From positions 1 through 63,793 of the forward strand of contig NZ_LZIC01000102.1 of the NCBI RefSeq assembly GCF_001667185.1: a stretch of 63,793 nucleotides of DNA, read 5' to 3'. A model generated the notes under the pieces. It searched no databases, was not told the DNA's origin, and saw only the letters and a list, made by a program, of their open reading frames with translations. Position numbers and translations under genes: made by a program. This document shows positions 49,029 through 57,589 of the stretch, one piece after another (position 1 is the first letter of the stretch; every line of letters starts with the position of its first letter). Origin of the DNA: Mycobacterium sp. 852002-50816_SCH5313054-b. Lineage in GTDB: Bacteria > Actinomycetota > Actinomycetes > Mycobacteriales > Mycobacteriaceae.

Positions 49029-51955
49029 GCGAGCGAAGCGAGGCTCCGCCGCGCGTCGATCAGCCGCTGATCCCGCCGTTCCTGCCGCGGATGATCCATC
49101 GGCTTGCCCTACCGATCGTCCTGGTGTGGTTGGGCATTGTCTTCGTCACCAACACCGTCTCGCCGCAGCTGGAGGCCGTCTCCAAAAAACACTCGGTGTC
49201 GATGAGTCCGACTGACGCGGCATCCTTTCAGTCGATGATGAAGGTCGGGTCGACGTTCAAAGAGTTCAACTCCGACAACTCGGCCATGATCTTGCTGGAG
49301 GGGGACAAGCCGCTCGGGGAGGAGGCGCACCGCTACTACGACGAGATCGTCAGACGCGTCGAGCAAGACACGAAACACGTTCAGCACGTTCAAGATTTTT
49401 GGAGTGACCCGCTGACCGCGGCGGGTTCCCAGAGCCACGATCAAAAGGCCGCGTACGTCCAGGTTTACCTCGCCGGCAACATGGGCGGCGGGCAGGCGAG
49501 CGAGTCTGCCCTGGCCCTCCGCAAGATCGTGGACTCGGTGCCAGCGCCGCCGGGGATCAAGGCGTACGTCACCGGCGCGGGTCCGCTGTTCGCCGATCAG
49601 TCCCATGCGGGCGAGAAGGGCGTCGCGGTCGTCACACTTATCACTTTCTTGGTGATCGTGGTGATGCTGCTGTTCGTCTACCGCTCGGTCACGACCATGC
49701 TGATCATGCTGGCGATGGTGTTCGTCGAGCTGGCCGCGGCTCGAGGCGTCGTCGCGACGCTCGCCAACTACGAGATCATCGGACTCTCCACGTTCGCCAA
49801 CAATTTGTTGGTGTTGATGGCGATCGCTGCCGGAACGGACTACGCGATTTTTGTGGTCGGCCGCTACCACGAGGCCCGCGGTCTGGGGGAGACTCGCGAA
49901 GAAGCCTTCTACACCATGTTCCATAGCACCGCGCATGTCGTGCTCGGGTCGGGCCTGACTATCGCCGGCGCGATGTACTGCCTGAGCTTCTGCCGATTGC
50001 CGTATTTCCAGTCATTGGGCGCACCGTGCGCCATTGGCATGTTGGTAGCGGTGATCGCGGCGTTGACCCTGGGGCCTGCGGTGCTGACCGTGGCGTCGTT
50101 CTTCAAGCTCATGGATCCGAAGCGCAAGCTGGCGACCCGGGGCTGGCGTCGCATCGGCACCGCGGTCGTCCGCTGGCCCGCACCGGTTCTCGCGGTGACC
50201 ATCGGGGTCGCGTTGGTTGGTCTGCTCGCCCTGCCCGGTTACAAGACGGACTACGACAACCGCCACTTCCTGCCGGCGGACACCCCGGCCAATGTCGGTT
50301 ATGCCGCCGCGGACCGGCACTTCGACCAGGCTCGGCTCAATCCTGAGCTGTTGATGATCGAGACCGATCACGACCTGCGCAACCCGGCCGACTTCCTGAT
50401 CCTGGACAAGGTCGCCAAGGCGGTGTTCCACATCCCCGGCATCGGCCGGGTGCAGACCATCACGCGACCGTTGGGCACGCCGCTCGACCACAGCACCCTC
50501 GGTTTTCAGATGAGTGCACAAGCCGCAGGGCGGATCCAGACCCAGCACTATCAAGACGAACAGGCGCAGAACCTGCTCAAGCAGGCGGACGAGCTGCGCA
50601 AGACGATGGCAACGCTGCATGAGCAGATGCAGGTGACCCAGGACCTCAGTAACACGACGCACGAAACCACCAGGCTCACAAAAGAAACCGTGAAGATCAC
50701 CGAGGCATTGCGCGACGACATCGCCAACTTCGACGACTTCTTCCGGCCGATCCGCAGCTTCTTCTACTGGGAGAGGCACTGCTATGACATTCCGGTCTGC
50801 TGGGCGCTACGGTCGGTCTTCAACGCGCTCGACGGCATCGACCAGGTGGCTCAGAACATCGTGGAGCTCAGCGCGAATCTGGACAAGTTGGATCGGATCC
50901 AGCCGAAGCTGGTGGCGTTGATACCGCCGCAGATCGAGAGTCAGCAGCACAACCTCGACACCATCATGTCGAACTATGCGACCACGATGGGTCTTAACGA
51001 ACAGACGAGAGCGCAGTCCGACAACGCCACCGCACAAGGCGATGCCTTCGATAAAGCAAAAAATGACGACACGTTCTACCTTCCGCCGGAGGCGTTCAAG
51101 AGCCCGGATTTCGCACGGGGTCTCAAACAGTTCATCTCGCCGGATGGGCACGCCGTCCGGTTGATCATCTCCCATGAAGGCGACCCGGCGACTCCTGAAG
51201 GCATCAGCCACATCGAACCGATCAAGCAGGCCGTGCACGAGGCGATGAAGGGCACGCCCTGGGAGGGCGCCAAGGTCTACCTCGGCGGTACCGCCGCGAC
51301 GTACAAGGACATGCACGACGGCTCCAACATCGACCTGATGATCGCCGGAATTGCCGCAGCCACACTGATTTTCATCATCATGCTGGTGATCACTCGAAGC
51401 GCTGTGGCGGCCTTTGTGATCGTCGGTACGGTTTTGCTGTCACTAGGCGCCTCATTCGGACTCTCCGTGCTCCTATGGCAGTACATCTTGGGCATGAAGT
51501 TGCACTGGATGGTGCTGGCGATGGCGATCATCCTGCTGCTGGCGGTCGGCTCGGACTACAACCTGCTGTTGATATCGCGGTTCAAGGAGGAAATCCACGC
51601 CGGGCTCAAAACCGGGACGATCCGCGCGATGGCCGGTTCGGGCTCGGTGGTGACCTCCGCCGGTCTGGTGTTCGCCGCGACCATGGCCACGTTCATGTTC
51701 AGCCCGTTGCTGGTGATGGCCCAGGTGGGTACGACGATCGCGCTCGGTCTCTTGTTCGACACCTTGATCGTGCGGTCGTTCATGACGCCGTCGCTGGCCA
51801 CGTTGCTCGGCCGCTGGTTCTGGTGGCCGCAGCACGTGCGTCCACGGCCTGCGAGCACCATGCTGCGACCGTACGGACCGCGTCCCGCCGTGCGCGATTT
51901 GCTCCTCAAGGACGTCGAGGAGCGCCCGGCGGGCGGAGTGGTTCAGCCGCGCTGA
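49025..51955 (+). CDS. MmpL-family RND transporter
   Basis: 976 residues with about 12 membrane helices and two large extracytoplasmic domains (the second with a long helical hairpin at about 490-660). The proton-relay Asp-Tyr pairs are in GTDYAIFVVGRYHEAR (helix 4) and VGSDYNLLLISRFKEE (helix 10). It is closest in layout to the MmpL4/MmpL5 group, which pair with MmpS. The substrate is unknown. The start overlaps mmpS by 4 nt. Confidence 0.93.
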   Translation: MSERSEAPPRVDQPLIPPFLPRMIHRLALPIVLVWLGIVFVTNTVSPQLEAVSKKHSVSMSPTDAASFQSMMKVGSTFKEFNSDNSAMILLEGDKPLGEEAHRYYDEIVRRVEQDTKHVQHVQDFWSDPLTAAGSQSHDQKAAYVQVYLAGNMGGGQASESALALRKIVDSVPAPPGIKAYVTGAGPLFADQSHAGEKGVAVVTLITFLVIVVMLLFVYRSVTTMLIMLAMVFVELAAARGVVATLANYEIIGLSTFANNLLVLMAIAAGTDYAIFVVGRYHEARGLGETREEAFYTMFHSTAHVVLGSGLTIAGAMYCLSFCRLPYFQSLGAPCAIGMLVAVIAALTLGPAVLTVASFFKLMDPKRKLATRGWRRIGTAVVRWPAPVLAVTIGVALVGLLALPGYKTDYDNRHFLPADTPANVGYAAADRHFDQARLNPELLMIETDHDLRNPADFLILDKVAKAVFHIPGIGRVQTITRPLGTPLDHSTLGFQMSAQAAGRIQTQHYQDEQAQNLLKQADELRKTMATLHEQMQVTQDLSNTTHETTRLTKETVKITEALRDDIANFDDFFRPIRSFFYWERHCYDIPVCWALRSVFNALDGIDQVAQNIVELSANLDKLDRIQPKLVALIPPQIESQQHNLDTIMSNYATTMGLNEQTRAQSDNATAQGDAFDKAKNDDTFYLPPEAFKSPDFARGLKQFISPDGHAVRLIISHEGDPATPEGISHIEPIKQAVHEAMKGTPWEGAKVYLGGTAATYKDMHDGSNIDLMIAGIAAATLIFIIMLVITRSAVAAFVIVGTVLLSLGASFGLSVLLWQYILGMKLHWMVLAMAIILLLAVGSDYNLLLISRFKEEIHAGLKTGTIRAMAGSGSVVTSAGLVFAATMATFMFSPLLVMAQVGTTIALGLLFDTLIVRSFMTPSLATLLGRWFWWPQHVRPRPASTMLRPYGPRPAVRDLLLKDVEERPAGGVVQPR

Positions 51956-52102
51956 TCTTACGTGGCGCGCGAGTGTCGAGATTAGCGACTTGATCTGTCC
52001 CGATCAGTTGTATCGGAACAAGACCCGGGGTAGTTCAGCGGCCATCTCGGCTAGTTCAGCGGAGGCACGGTGATGCTCGTTGGATTCGCCGCGCTAGTAC
52101 TG

Positions 52103-52684
52103 TCAAGGGCCTTTGCGCAGCGCTTCTATTGCGGTGTCGAGGTCTCGGAGCGCTTGCTGGACAAGCTTGGTCATGGATTTCCGATTTCCGGGTTGCAGCC
52201 AACTTTGGAAGGCATCGGCGAAGGCGAGTGCGCCGAAGTTGGCGGCCAGGTTCGCGACAGGCGGTTTTACCCCGCGCGCGACCAGCGCATCAGCTATCGC
52301 CGTTGTCAGGGCGGCGGCTTTGAGCAGGTCTCGCTCTTTGAGTTCGGGATTGGCGTCGATGACGGCTTGACGTTTTGCCACAAGTTCGCGGCGATGGTCT
52401 GTGAAGCCAGCGGCGAACGCGGTCAGTGCGGCCGCGATCGCTTCCATGGGGCCGGCTTCGTCGGGCGCACCGGCGATGGCGTCGGCGAACATGCCGCGGT
52501 AGGCATCCTGGCCGCGGAATAGAATCTCGCGTTTGTCGGCGAAGTGACGAAAGAACGTCCGTTTGGTCAATCCCGCGCGCTCAGCGATCTCGACGACCGT
52601 GACGTCCTCATATCCGCGCTCGGCGAACAATTCCACGGCCGCGGCTCCCAATCGCTCGGCCGCGTTGGGTTCCCACCGACTCAT
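52103..52684 (-). CDS. TetR-family regulator
   Basis: 193 residues. The helix-turn-helix is DVTVVEIAERAGLTKRTFFRHFADKREILF (about 27-57), with a MftR-like ligand domain. It is divergent from the hydrolase/oxidoreductase genes. Two 20-bp direct repeats, each with an inner dyad, lie in the shared promoter and are probably its operators. Confidence 0.9.
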   Translation of the reverse strand: MSRWEPNAAERLGAAAVELFAERGYEDVTVVEIAERAGLTKRTFFRHFADKREILFRGQDAYRGMFADAIAGAPDEAGPMEAIAAALTAFAAGFTDHRRELVAKRQAVIDANPELKERDLLKAAALTTAIADALVARGVKPPVANLAANFGALAFADAFQSWLQPGNRKSMTKLVQQALRDLDTAIEALRKGP

Positions 52685-52711
52685 ATCCGCATTCTAAAGC
52701 GGGAAGACGTA

Positions 52712-52762
52712 GTGATGACACCAAGTGCCGTATTGATGTAGTGTGATGACACCTGGTGCCGT
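52712..52762. promoter_or_regulatory. Double TetR operator (two 20-bp direct repeats)
   Basis: GTGATGACACCAAGTGCCGT (52712-52731) and GTGATGACACCTGGTGCCGT (52743-52762) differ at two positions and are spaced 31 bp apart, close to three helical turns. The second holds the perfect dyad CACC-T-GGTG. The first site begins 28 nt upstream of the tetR start. Confidence 0.7.
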
Positions 52763-52807
52763 GCTGTCGGCGCCGGAATATGACCCCCTGCGCAGACAGG
52801 AATCGGA

Positions 52808-52927
52808 ATGAAGGATCTTCGCGCAGCCTACGAACAGTACGCACTCGTGACAGGGGCGTCCTCAGGCAGTCCTGGTCCTCTCGCCTGGGATGGCTGCTCG
52901 GCCGCGCTCTCATCGAGACCGCGCCGC
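52808..52927 (+). pseudogene. SDR 5' stub fused in frame to the hydrolase region
   Basis: ATG 52808, with an AGGAA ribosome site, reads MKDLRAAYEQYALVTGASSG, the usual start and dinucleotide-binding motif of an SDR. It then loses similarity (SPGPLAWDGC...). The rest of the SDR gene is gone, apparently deleted together with the intergenic space. The frame happens to run on into the hydrolase gene. Confidence 0.6.
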
Positions 52928-52984
52928 ATGGGCCATGAGGCGGAAATAGCCTCTACTGCAGCGTATTTCGAGAGGAGTCATCCC

Positions 52985-53917
52985 TTGCGCATTCCAGGCA
53001 TGCCAGTCGATATCCCTGACGAAATGCTCTCGGCAGTGCTCCGGCCCGAATTCGACACTCTGGCACCGGTCGAAGTCTTCCCCGGGGTAGCGAGTCATCT
53101 GGATCGACCGTACGCCACTCGCATCGGATTTCGGCAACTCACCATGGATCTGCACATCCCGCACCATCCTGCGGCCACACCGGTTCCCGTGATCGTGTAC
53201 GCACATCCGGGAGGCTTTTTCACCGGCATCAAGCAAATGGGCCCATGGCGATTTCTGCTCGAGGCTGGGTTGGCGGTGGTGTCGGTCCAGTACCGGCTCA
53301 GTGGCGAGGCCGTCTTTCCTGCGGCCATCCAAGATGTCGCTACGGCCGTGCGCTGGGTGCGGACCAACGCCGATCGCTACAGCTTGGATTCTGAGCGCAT
53401 CGTGGGCTTCGGTTCCAGCGCAGGCGCCTACCTCATCAGCGCCGTTGCGCTCGCCGAAGACGACAGCGACCTGGTGAGCAGCACCGAACCCTCTTCGGAG
53501 GTGTCCTGCGGTCTGACCGCGGTCGTGGAGCACTACGGACCCACCGATTTCCTCAAACACGATGAGGACGCACACCCCGACGCCATCGAACGAATGCACG
53601 GTCCGGACACCACACTGGCGCGCTTCTTCGGATTCGTGCCATCCAGCCAACCGCAGGTGGTGGAGCGGGGAAACCTGTGTCGCCTGGCACATCCCGGCGC
53701 GCCACCCTTCCTGATCGCTCACGGGGACAGGGATCGTCGCGTCGGCATCGAGCAGAGCCGGCGCCTGCATCGCGCACTCACAGCCGTGGGGGTCCGGGCG
53801 GACCTGGTGGAGATCGTCGGCGGCGACCACGGGTCTGCTCACTTCAACGCGGCTCCGCTGCATCACAGAACGTTGGCATTCCTCGAATCTGTTCTGGCAA
53901 TGCCCCTATCCCGTTGA
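52985..53917 (+). CDS. Alpha/beta hydrolase, HSL/acetyl-esterase type
   Basis: 310 residues if started at TTG 52985, which has an AGAGGAG Shine-Dalgarno 7 nt upstream. The frame is open back to 52808, and ATG 52928 and ATG 53000 are alternatives. The oxyanion motif is HPGGFF, the nucleophile FGSSAGAYL (G-x-S-x-G), the acid HGDRDRRV and the His GGDHGSAHF. It probably hydrolyses an acyl ester. The substrate is unknown. It is followed after 29 nt by an oxidoreductase gene, and both are likely controlled by the divergent TetR. Confidence 0.85.
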   Translation: MRIPGMPVDIPDEMLSAVLRPEFDTLAPVEVFPGVASHLDRPYATRIGFRQLTMDLHIPHHPAATPVPVIVYAHPGGFFTGIKQMGPWRFLLEAGLAVVSVQYRLSGEAVFPAAIQDVATAVRWVRTNADRYSLDSERIVGFGSSAGAYLISAVALAEDDSDLVSSTEPSSEVSCGLTAVVEHYGPTDFLKHDEDAHPDAIERMHGPDTTLARFFGFVPSSQPQVVERGNLCRLAHPGAPPFLIAHGDRDRRVGIEQSRRLHRALTAVGVRADLVEIVGGDHGSAHFNAAPLHHRTLAFLESVLAMPLSR

Positions 53918-53946
53918 CACACGACACCACTAATCGGAGAACTCAC

Positions 53947-54888
53947 ATGCCCACGATGAAGCGAATTCAGTACCACCGTTACGGTGGACCGGACGTCATG
54001 CGGCTCGAAGGCTTCGAGCCCAGGAGACTCGGCGCCGACGATGTTCTCGTCCGGGTGCGCGCGGCCGCTGCTAACCCGATGGACTTCGGGATCCGAAACG
54101 GCGCGATGAGGATGGTGACCGGCCGAACCTTCCCACGTGGGATGGGCTACGACTTCGCCGGCATCGTCGAGGCTGTCGGCGACGACGTGACCCGGCTGCG
54201 TGTGGGTGACGAAGTGCTCGGGGGACCGCCGATGAAGTGGTCAGGCGCGTTCGCCGACGTGGTCGTCGCCGAAGAGAAGGGTGTCGTCACGAAGCCCGCT
54301 GCCTTGACATTCGAGGCGGCGGCCGCCGTTCCCACTGTCGGTCTTACCGCGTACCAAGCCCTGTTCAATGAAGGGAAGATGCAGCGTGGCGAGTCGGTGT
54401 TCGTGCACGGATGCCTTGGGGGAGTGGGTCGCTCGGCGGTACAACTCGCGTTGGCGCACGGGGCGGCCGTGGCGGGAAGCTGCCGGGCCGGCTCGGCGGA
54501 CGAGGCGCGCGAGCTCGGTATCGATCCGATCGTCGACTTCGACTTCGATCCCACCGCCCTCACACGCCGATTCGATGTCGTCCTGGACACCGCCGGCACG
54601 TTACCGGTCAGAGATGCCCGAAAGATGTTGACGACCAACGGTCGTATCGTCAGCGTCAAGCCGAGTCCAGCGAACATCGTCAGGAGCGTCCTGCCTGGCC
54701 CATTCCACGTCGTGATCGCCAAGGCGGTGACAACCGATATCGAGGCGGTCGCGAGGGCCGCCGGCGAAGGGGTGCTGCGGCTACCCATCGCCAAAACGGT
54801 GCCACTATCGCAAGCAATCTCAGCCCTTACGCAACTCGAACAAAACGGATTCGCCAAGCGGGGCAAGCTCATTATTGTGCCTGGCTGA
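53947..54888 (+). CDS. NAD(P)-dependent quinone oxidoreductase/alcohol dehydrogenase (MDR, zinc-free)
   Basis: 313 residues from ATG 53947. The GroES-like N-terminal domain (MKRIQYHRYGGPDVMRLEGFEPRR...AAAANPMDFGIRNG...GYDFAGIVEAVGDDVTRLRVGDEVLG) precedes a nucleotide-binding fold with FVHGCLGGVGRSAVQLA. Zn-ligand residues are absent, as in quinone oxidoreductases. It is the second gene of the TetR-controlled unit. Confidence 0.9.
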   Translation: MPTMKRIQYHRYGGPDVMRLEGFEPRRLGADDVLVRVRAAAANPMDFGIRNGAMRMVTGRTFPRGMGYDFAGIVEAVGDDVTRLRVGDEVLGGPPMKWSGAFADVVVAEEKGVVTKPAALTFEAAAAVPTVGLTAYQALFNEGKMQRGESVFVHGCLGGVGRSAVQLALAHGAAVAGSCRAGSADEARELGIDPIVDFDFDPTALTRRFDVVLDTAGTLPVRDARKMLTTNGRIVSVKPSPANIVRSVLPGPFHVVIAKAVTTDIEAVARAAGEGVLRLPIAKTVPLSQAISALTQLEQNGFAKRGKLIIVPG

Positions 54889-55043
54889 GCCGGCCGGCCA
54901 GCAACACCAGGCGCCCCGCATCCGACGTCTGCGACCTAACAGCAACAGCATGGATGACCGTGAGGAGGTGAGCCCGCCGTAGTGGTCCAGTCGTTGTTCG
55001 ACTCTGTTGCCCGGTGTTCGGGCAAGGAAGAATCGACAACGAC

Positions 55044-55331
55044 ATGGCATCGAACAAGCGCCGGCGGCATACGCCGGATCAGATCATCCGCAAGCTCACC
55101 GAGGGCAACAAGCTCCTTGCGTCGGGTCAGGAACTGCCCGCGGTGTGCCGGCACCTGGAGATCGCTGAGTCGACGTGGCATCGCTGGATGCCCAGTACGG
55201 CGGCATGAAGGCCAATGAGGCCAAGCGGCTCAAGGAACTCGAAGCCGAAAACGCCCGCCTGAAGAAGTTGGTCGCCAACCAGGCCCTCGACATCGACATG
55301 CTCAAGGAGATTTCGGGGTGTCGCAACGCCG
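55044..55331 (+). pseudogene. IS3-family orfA (frameshifted)
   Basis: ATG 55044 begins MASNKRRRHTPDQIIRKL, with a helix-turn-helix (ICR-type AVCRHLEIAESTWHRW). The frame then shifts near 55190 into DAQYGGMKANEAKRLKELEAENARLKKLVANQALDIDMLKEIS, the leucine-zipper part of OrfA. One shift separates DNA-binding and oligomerisation parts. Confidence 0.8.
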
Positions 55332-56080
55332 CGCCTGCACCGTGGTCGGCATCCACCGCTCCACCATGCGCCTGACGCCACCGCCGATCACCACAGAGGA
55401 AGCTGAGCTGCGTGCGTGGCTGCTCCGGTTCTCCACCGACCGGCCCCTGCTGGGGGTGGCGCGGCCAAATGGCCCGCCGGGACGGCTGGCAGGTCAACGA
55501 CAAGCGCATCCGCCGACTGTGGCGCGAGGAGGGCCTGCGGGTCGCTCAGCGTCGCGGGAAGAAGCGGTTGACCGGCATCGGTGTCGCCGTGGGCGCGATG
55601 TCACCGACTCGTCCGAACGTGATCTGGGCGATGGACTTTCAATTCGACACGACCGCCGATGGCCGCACGCTGAAGATGCTCAACGTCATCGACGAATTCA
55701 CCCGCGAAGCCCTCGCGATCGAGGTTGATCGCTGCATCAACGCCGATGGTGTCGTCGAGGTGTTGGATCGGCTGGCCCTCACCCACGGAGCGCCGCACTA
55801 TGTGCGCTTCGACAACGGTCCCGAATTCGTGGCGCACGCCGTCAGCGATTGGTGTCGATTCCACAGTGCCGCCGCTTTTCATCGATCCTGGCTCGCCGTG
55901 GCAGAACGCCTGGATCGAATCGTTCAACGGCAGGCTCCGTGATGAACTGCTCAACGCGTGGCGCTTTGACTCGCTGCTGGAGGCCCGCGTGATCATCGAA
56001 GACTGGTGCTGCGATTACAACGCCAACAGACCCACTCCGCCCACGACGACCTCACCCCGGCCGAGTTCGCTCTACAGTGA
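55318..56080 (+). pseudogene. IS3-family orfB transposase (multiple frameshifts)
   Basis: The DDE catalytic residues are all present but in different frames: Asp in NVIWAMDFQFD (about 55630), Asp in YVRFDNGPEFVA (about 55810), Glu in WQNAWIESFNGR (about 55915). Shifts occur near 55445 (RPLLGV... to WGWR), near 55870 (AAFH to IDPGSPWQ) and near 56035 (NRP to HSAHDDLTPAEFALQ). The ancestral end is AEFALQ with TGA at 56078-56080. Confidence 0.8.
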
Positions 56081-56167
56081 CCACGACCCACCGACCCCAA
56101 AGCCGCATAGCGACTGGACCACCAAACGGGTCCCCCTCAAGCGGAATCGTCCGGATCTGCGGTTCTC

Positions 56168-56206
56168 TAATCCGTAGGTCGCGGGTTCAAGCCCCGGCCG
56201 CCCCAC
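56168..56206 (+). repeat. Copy of tRNA 3' end (attR-like), right boundary of island
   Basis: 39 nt matching 41108-41146 at all but three positions. It includes the anticodon-stem 3' side, variable loop, T-arm and acceptor 3' strand up to CCCCAC. The sequence to its left is not tRNA-like, so it is not a second gene. Confidence 0.75.
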
Positions 56207-56243
56207 TCAGCCGCCGTTCGGCTGCTCGTGGGGAAAGCCGGAA

Positions 56244-56771
56244 TCAGTTGCCGGCGACGGCCTGCACCAGCATGGTCGCGGAAGGACTCGACAACACCCA
56301 GTTACCGTTTTTGTTGACAAACATGAGGGGCTTCGTGACCGGTGCCGACAGCTTTGGCCCCGACACGGCCACATCGGACATGACCGTAGTCGGACCGTTC
56401 TGTTGGATGTTGGAGACGACAAACGACAACGGGAGCTGCCCGTTCCGGTAGGCCACTCTCAGCTCGTGGTCCATCTGATGGCCCTCGCCCGACCCGATGC
56501 CGCCTTCGACGAGACCATCTTTGGTCCTATATGACACGCCCGGATTGGAAAGGTCGTTGAGGATGCCAGTCAACTGGTCAGCGGTCGGCAGGTTCATAGT
56601 CGACGCGGGCTGCGGCGGATCCTGTGGTAGCGGCGCGCCGACTGAGGCCAGTTGAACCCGAGGCAGGCCCGCAGGCGCAACACCCGATGCGCTGGACGCC
56701 AGTGCGGCGGCGCCGCCGCCAACGACTGCCAGTGCAGCAGCGCTGACGGCAATGGATTTCATGGATTTCAT
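56244..56771 (-). CDS. Secreted Mtb12 (Cfp2)-like protein
   Basis: 175 residues from ATG 56771 (GGGAGAA ribosome site). A signal peptide (about 1-30) precedes a mature domain matching the low-molecular-weight antigen MTB12: GAPLPQDPPQPAS, PTADQLTGILNDLSNPGVSYRTKDGLVEGGIG, LPLSFVVSNIQ, DVAVSGPKLSAPVTKPLMFVNKNGNWVLSSPSA. In M. tuberculosis the named member is Rv2376c. This is a paralogue at a different locus. The function is unknown. It is secreted, with an NTF2-like fold in the known structure. Confidence 0.88.
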   Translation of the reverse strand: MKSMKSIAVSAAALAVVGGGAAALASSASGVAPAGLPRVQLASVGAPLPQDPPQPASTMNLPTADQLTGILNDLSNPGVSYRTKDGLVEGGIGSGEGHQMDHELRVAYRNGQLPLSFVVSNIQQNGPTTVMSDVAVSGPKLSAPVTKPLMFVNKNGNWVLSSPSATMLVQAVAGN

Positions 56772-57326
56772 GGTTCTCCCTGTTTTGCGCATGGACGTGC
56801 GGGACTGTTCCCCGCCTCTTATGCCGACAATGTGTACTGGGCACATAGTGCATCAATATGTGGGCCCAAAACTGCTCTGTATCAATCGGTATCAACCTGT
56901 TAGGAAACTGTAGTGCCGCTCCTCATCCCCGGCTCATGACGAAACCTCGCCGCGATAATGGGCTAGCTGGGCAGAGTGTTCGTCGAGCAGTCGCGGTGAC
57001 CCGCCGCACCGTCGGGTGGGCAAGACACCGCCGGCCCTCGGTGGCGCCAGTAGTCGGTCGAGCTTGTGCGGCGCGTCCGGACATTGGCGGTGGGACGTCA
57101 TGGCCGGCGGCGCTGCGCAACATGCCGGCTAAAACGCGTCCGTACCAAGTGAGCATGACGACGGGTTGGTCACAGCGCAAAGCGGCCGGTGCGGTGTCCG
57201 GAAGCCACTTGGCTGAGAAACGACCCCGGATGATTTGCGGCGCCGTGCGGGCGCGTCGATTCCGCGCTGAATGTTTGCGCCGGCCAGGAAAGCGGGTATT
57301 TTCCGCATCGTCATGAAAGGACAGCG
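56772..57326. other. Gene-free stretch
   Basis: Open frames here (for example 56858-57316 plus, 56923-57180 minus) have Arg/Ala-rich composition without ribosome sites or domains. I see nothing functional apart from the ribosome site AAAGGA before the small ORF at 57327. Confidence 0.5.
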
Positions 57327-57479
57327 ATGACCCTGCGCCCCAAGGATGACGCGCCTGATCACGGCGCCGACGACTACGACTCCAAACCCGAGGGCAACGA
57401 TGCGCCCGTTGTGCCCGAGGAGGGTGAGGGGCCGATTCCCCCGGTGGCCGGCGAACCCCGACCGCCCATCGGGAATTGA
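57327..57479 (+). CDS. Small acidic Pro/Glu-rich protein
   Basis: 50 codons from ATG 57327 with AAAGGACAGCG directly upstream, a good Shine-Dalgarno. The peptide begins MTLRPKDDAPDHGADDYDS and ends GEPRPPIGN, rich in Asp, Glu, Pro and Gly, with no membrane segment and probably disordered. No family recognised. Third-position G/C preference and the ribosome site support it as a real gene. Confidence 0.55.
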   Translation: MTLRPKDDAPDHGADDYDSKPEGNDAPVVPEEGEGPIPPVAGEPRPPIGN

Positions 57480-57589
57480 CAGCTGAGCCGGCCTATTCCA
57501 TCGCACCGGCGATGTGCAATCGCAAGGTGAGTACGAATTCTACTGGGACAGAGCCACATCCGCCTCAGTGGCCGCCGCAACTTCCGAAG

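Larger units (their letters stand above)
54980..56124 (+). mobile_element. Decayed IS3-family element with terminal inverted repeats
   Basis: The ends TAGTGGTCCAGTCG (54980-54993) and the complement of CGACTGGACCACCA (56111-56124) match at 13 of 14 positions, with weaker match further in. Inside are an orfA-like frame and an orfB-like frame, both broken by frameshifts. The length of about 1.15 kb is slightly short for the family. No clear target duplication is visible. It ends about 44 nt before the right-hand tRNA repeat. Confidence 0.8.
41108..56206. mobile_element. Putative tRNA-inserted genomic island (integrase lost)
   Basis: The direct repeats 41108-41146 (3' end of the CAT tRNA) and 56168-56206 agree at 36 of 39 positions and are about 15.06 kb apart. 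Only the left copy is a whole tRNA, the arrangement left by tRNA-targeting integrases. The content fits accessory DNA: PE_PGRS, TetR-controlled small operons, MmpS/MmpL, broken genes and an IS3 relic near the right end. No integrase is left. From memory, H37Rv carries an integrase fragment and an excisionase gene (Rv2309c/Rv2310) next to the Rv2313c homologue, which suggests an old hotspot. Confidence 0.65.

Noticed and set aside
56150..56206. Second functional tRNA at the right end of the island
   Set aside because: Only the 3' half is present. The preceding sequence lacks a D-arm or a pairing acceptor strand.
56858..57316. 152-codon plus-strand frame
   Set aside because: Arg/Ala/Pro-rich composition, no ribosome site, no motif.
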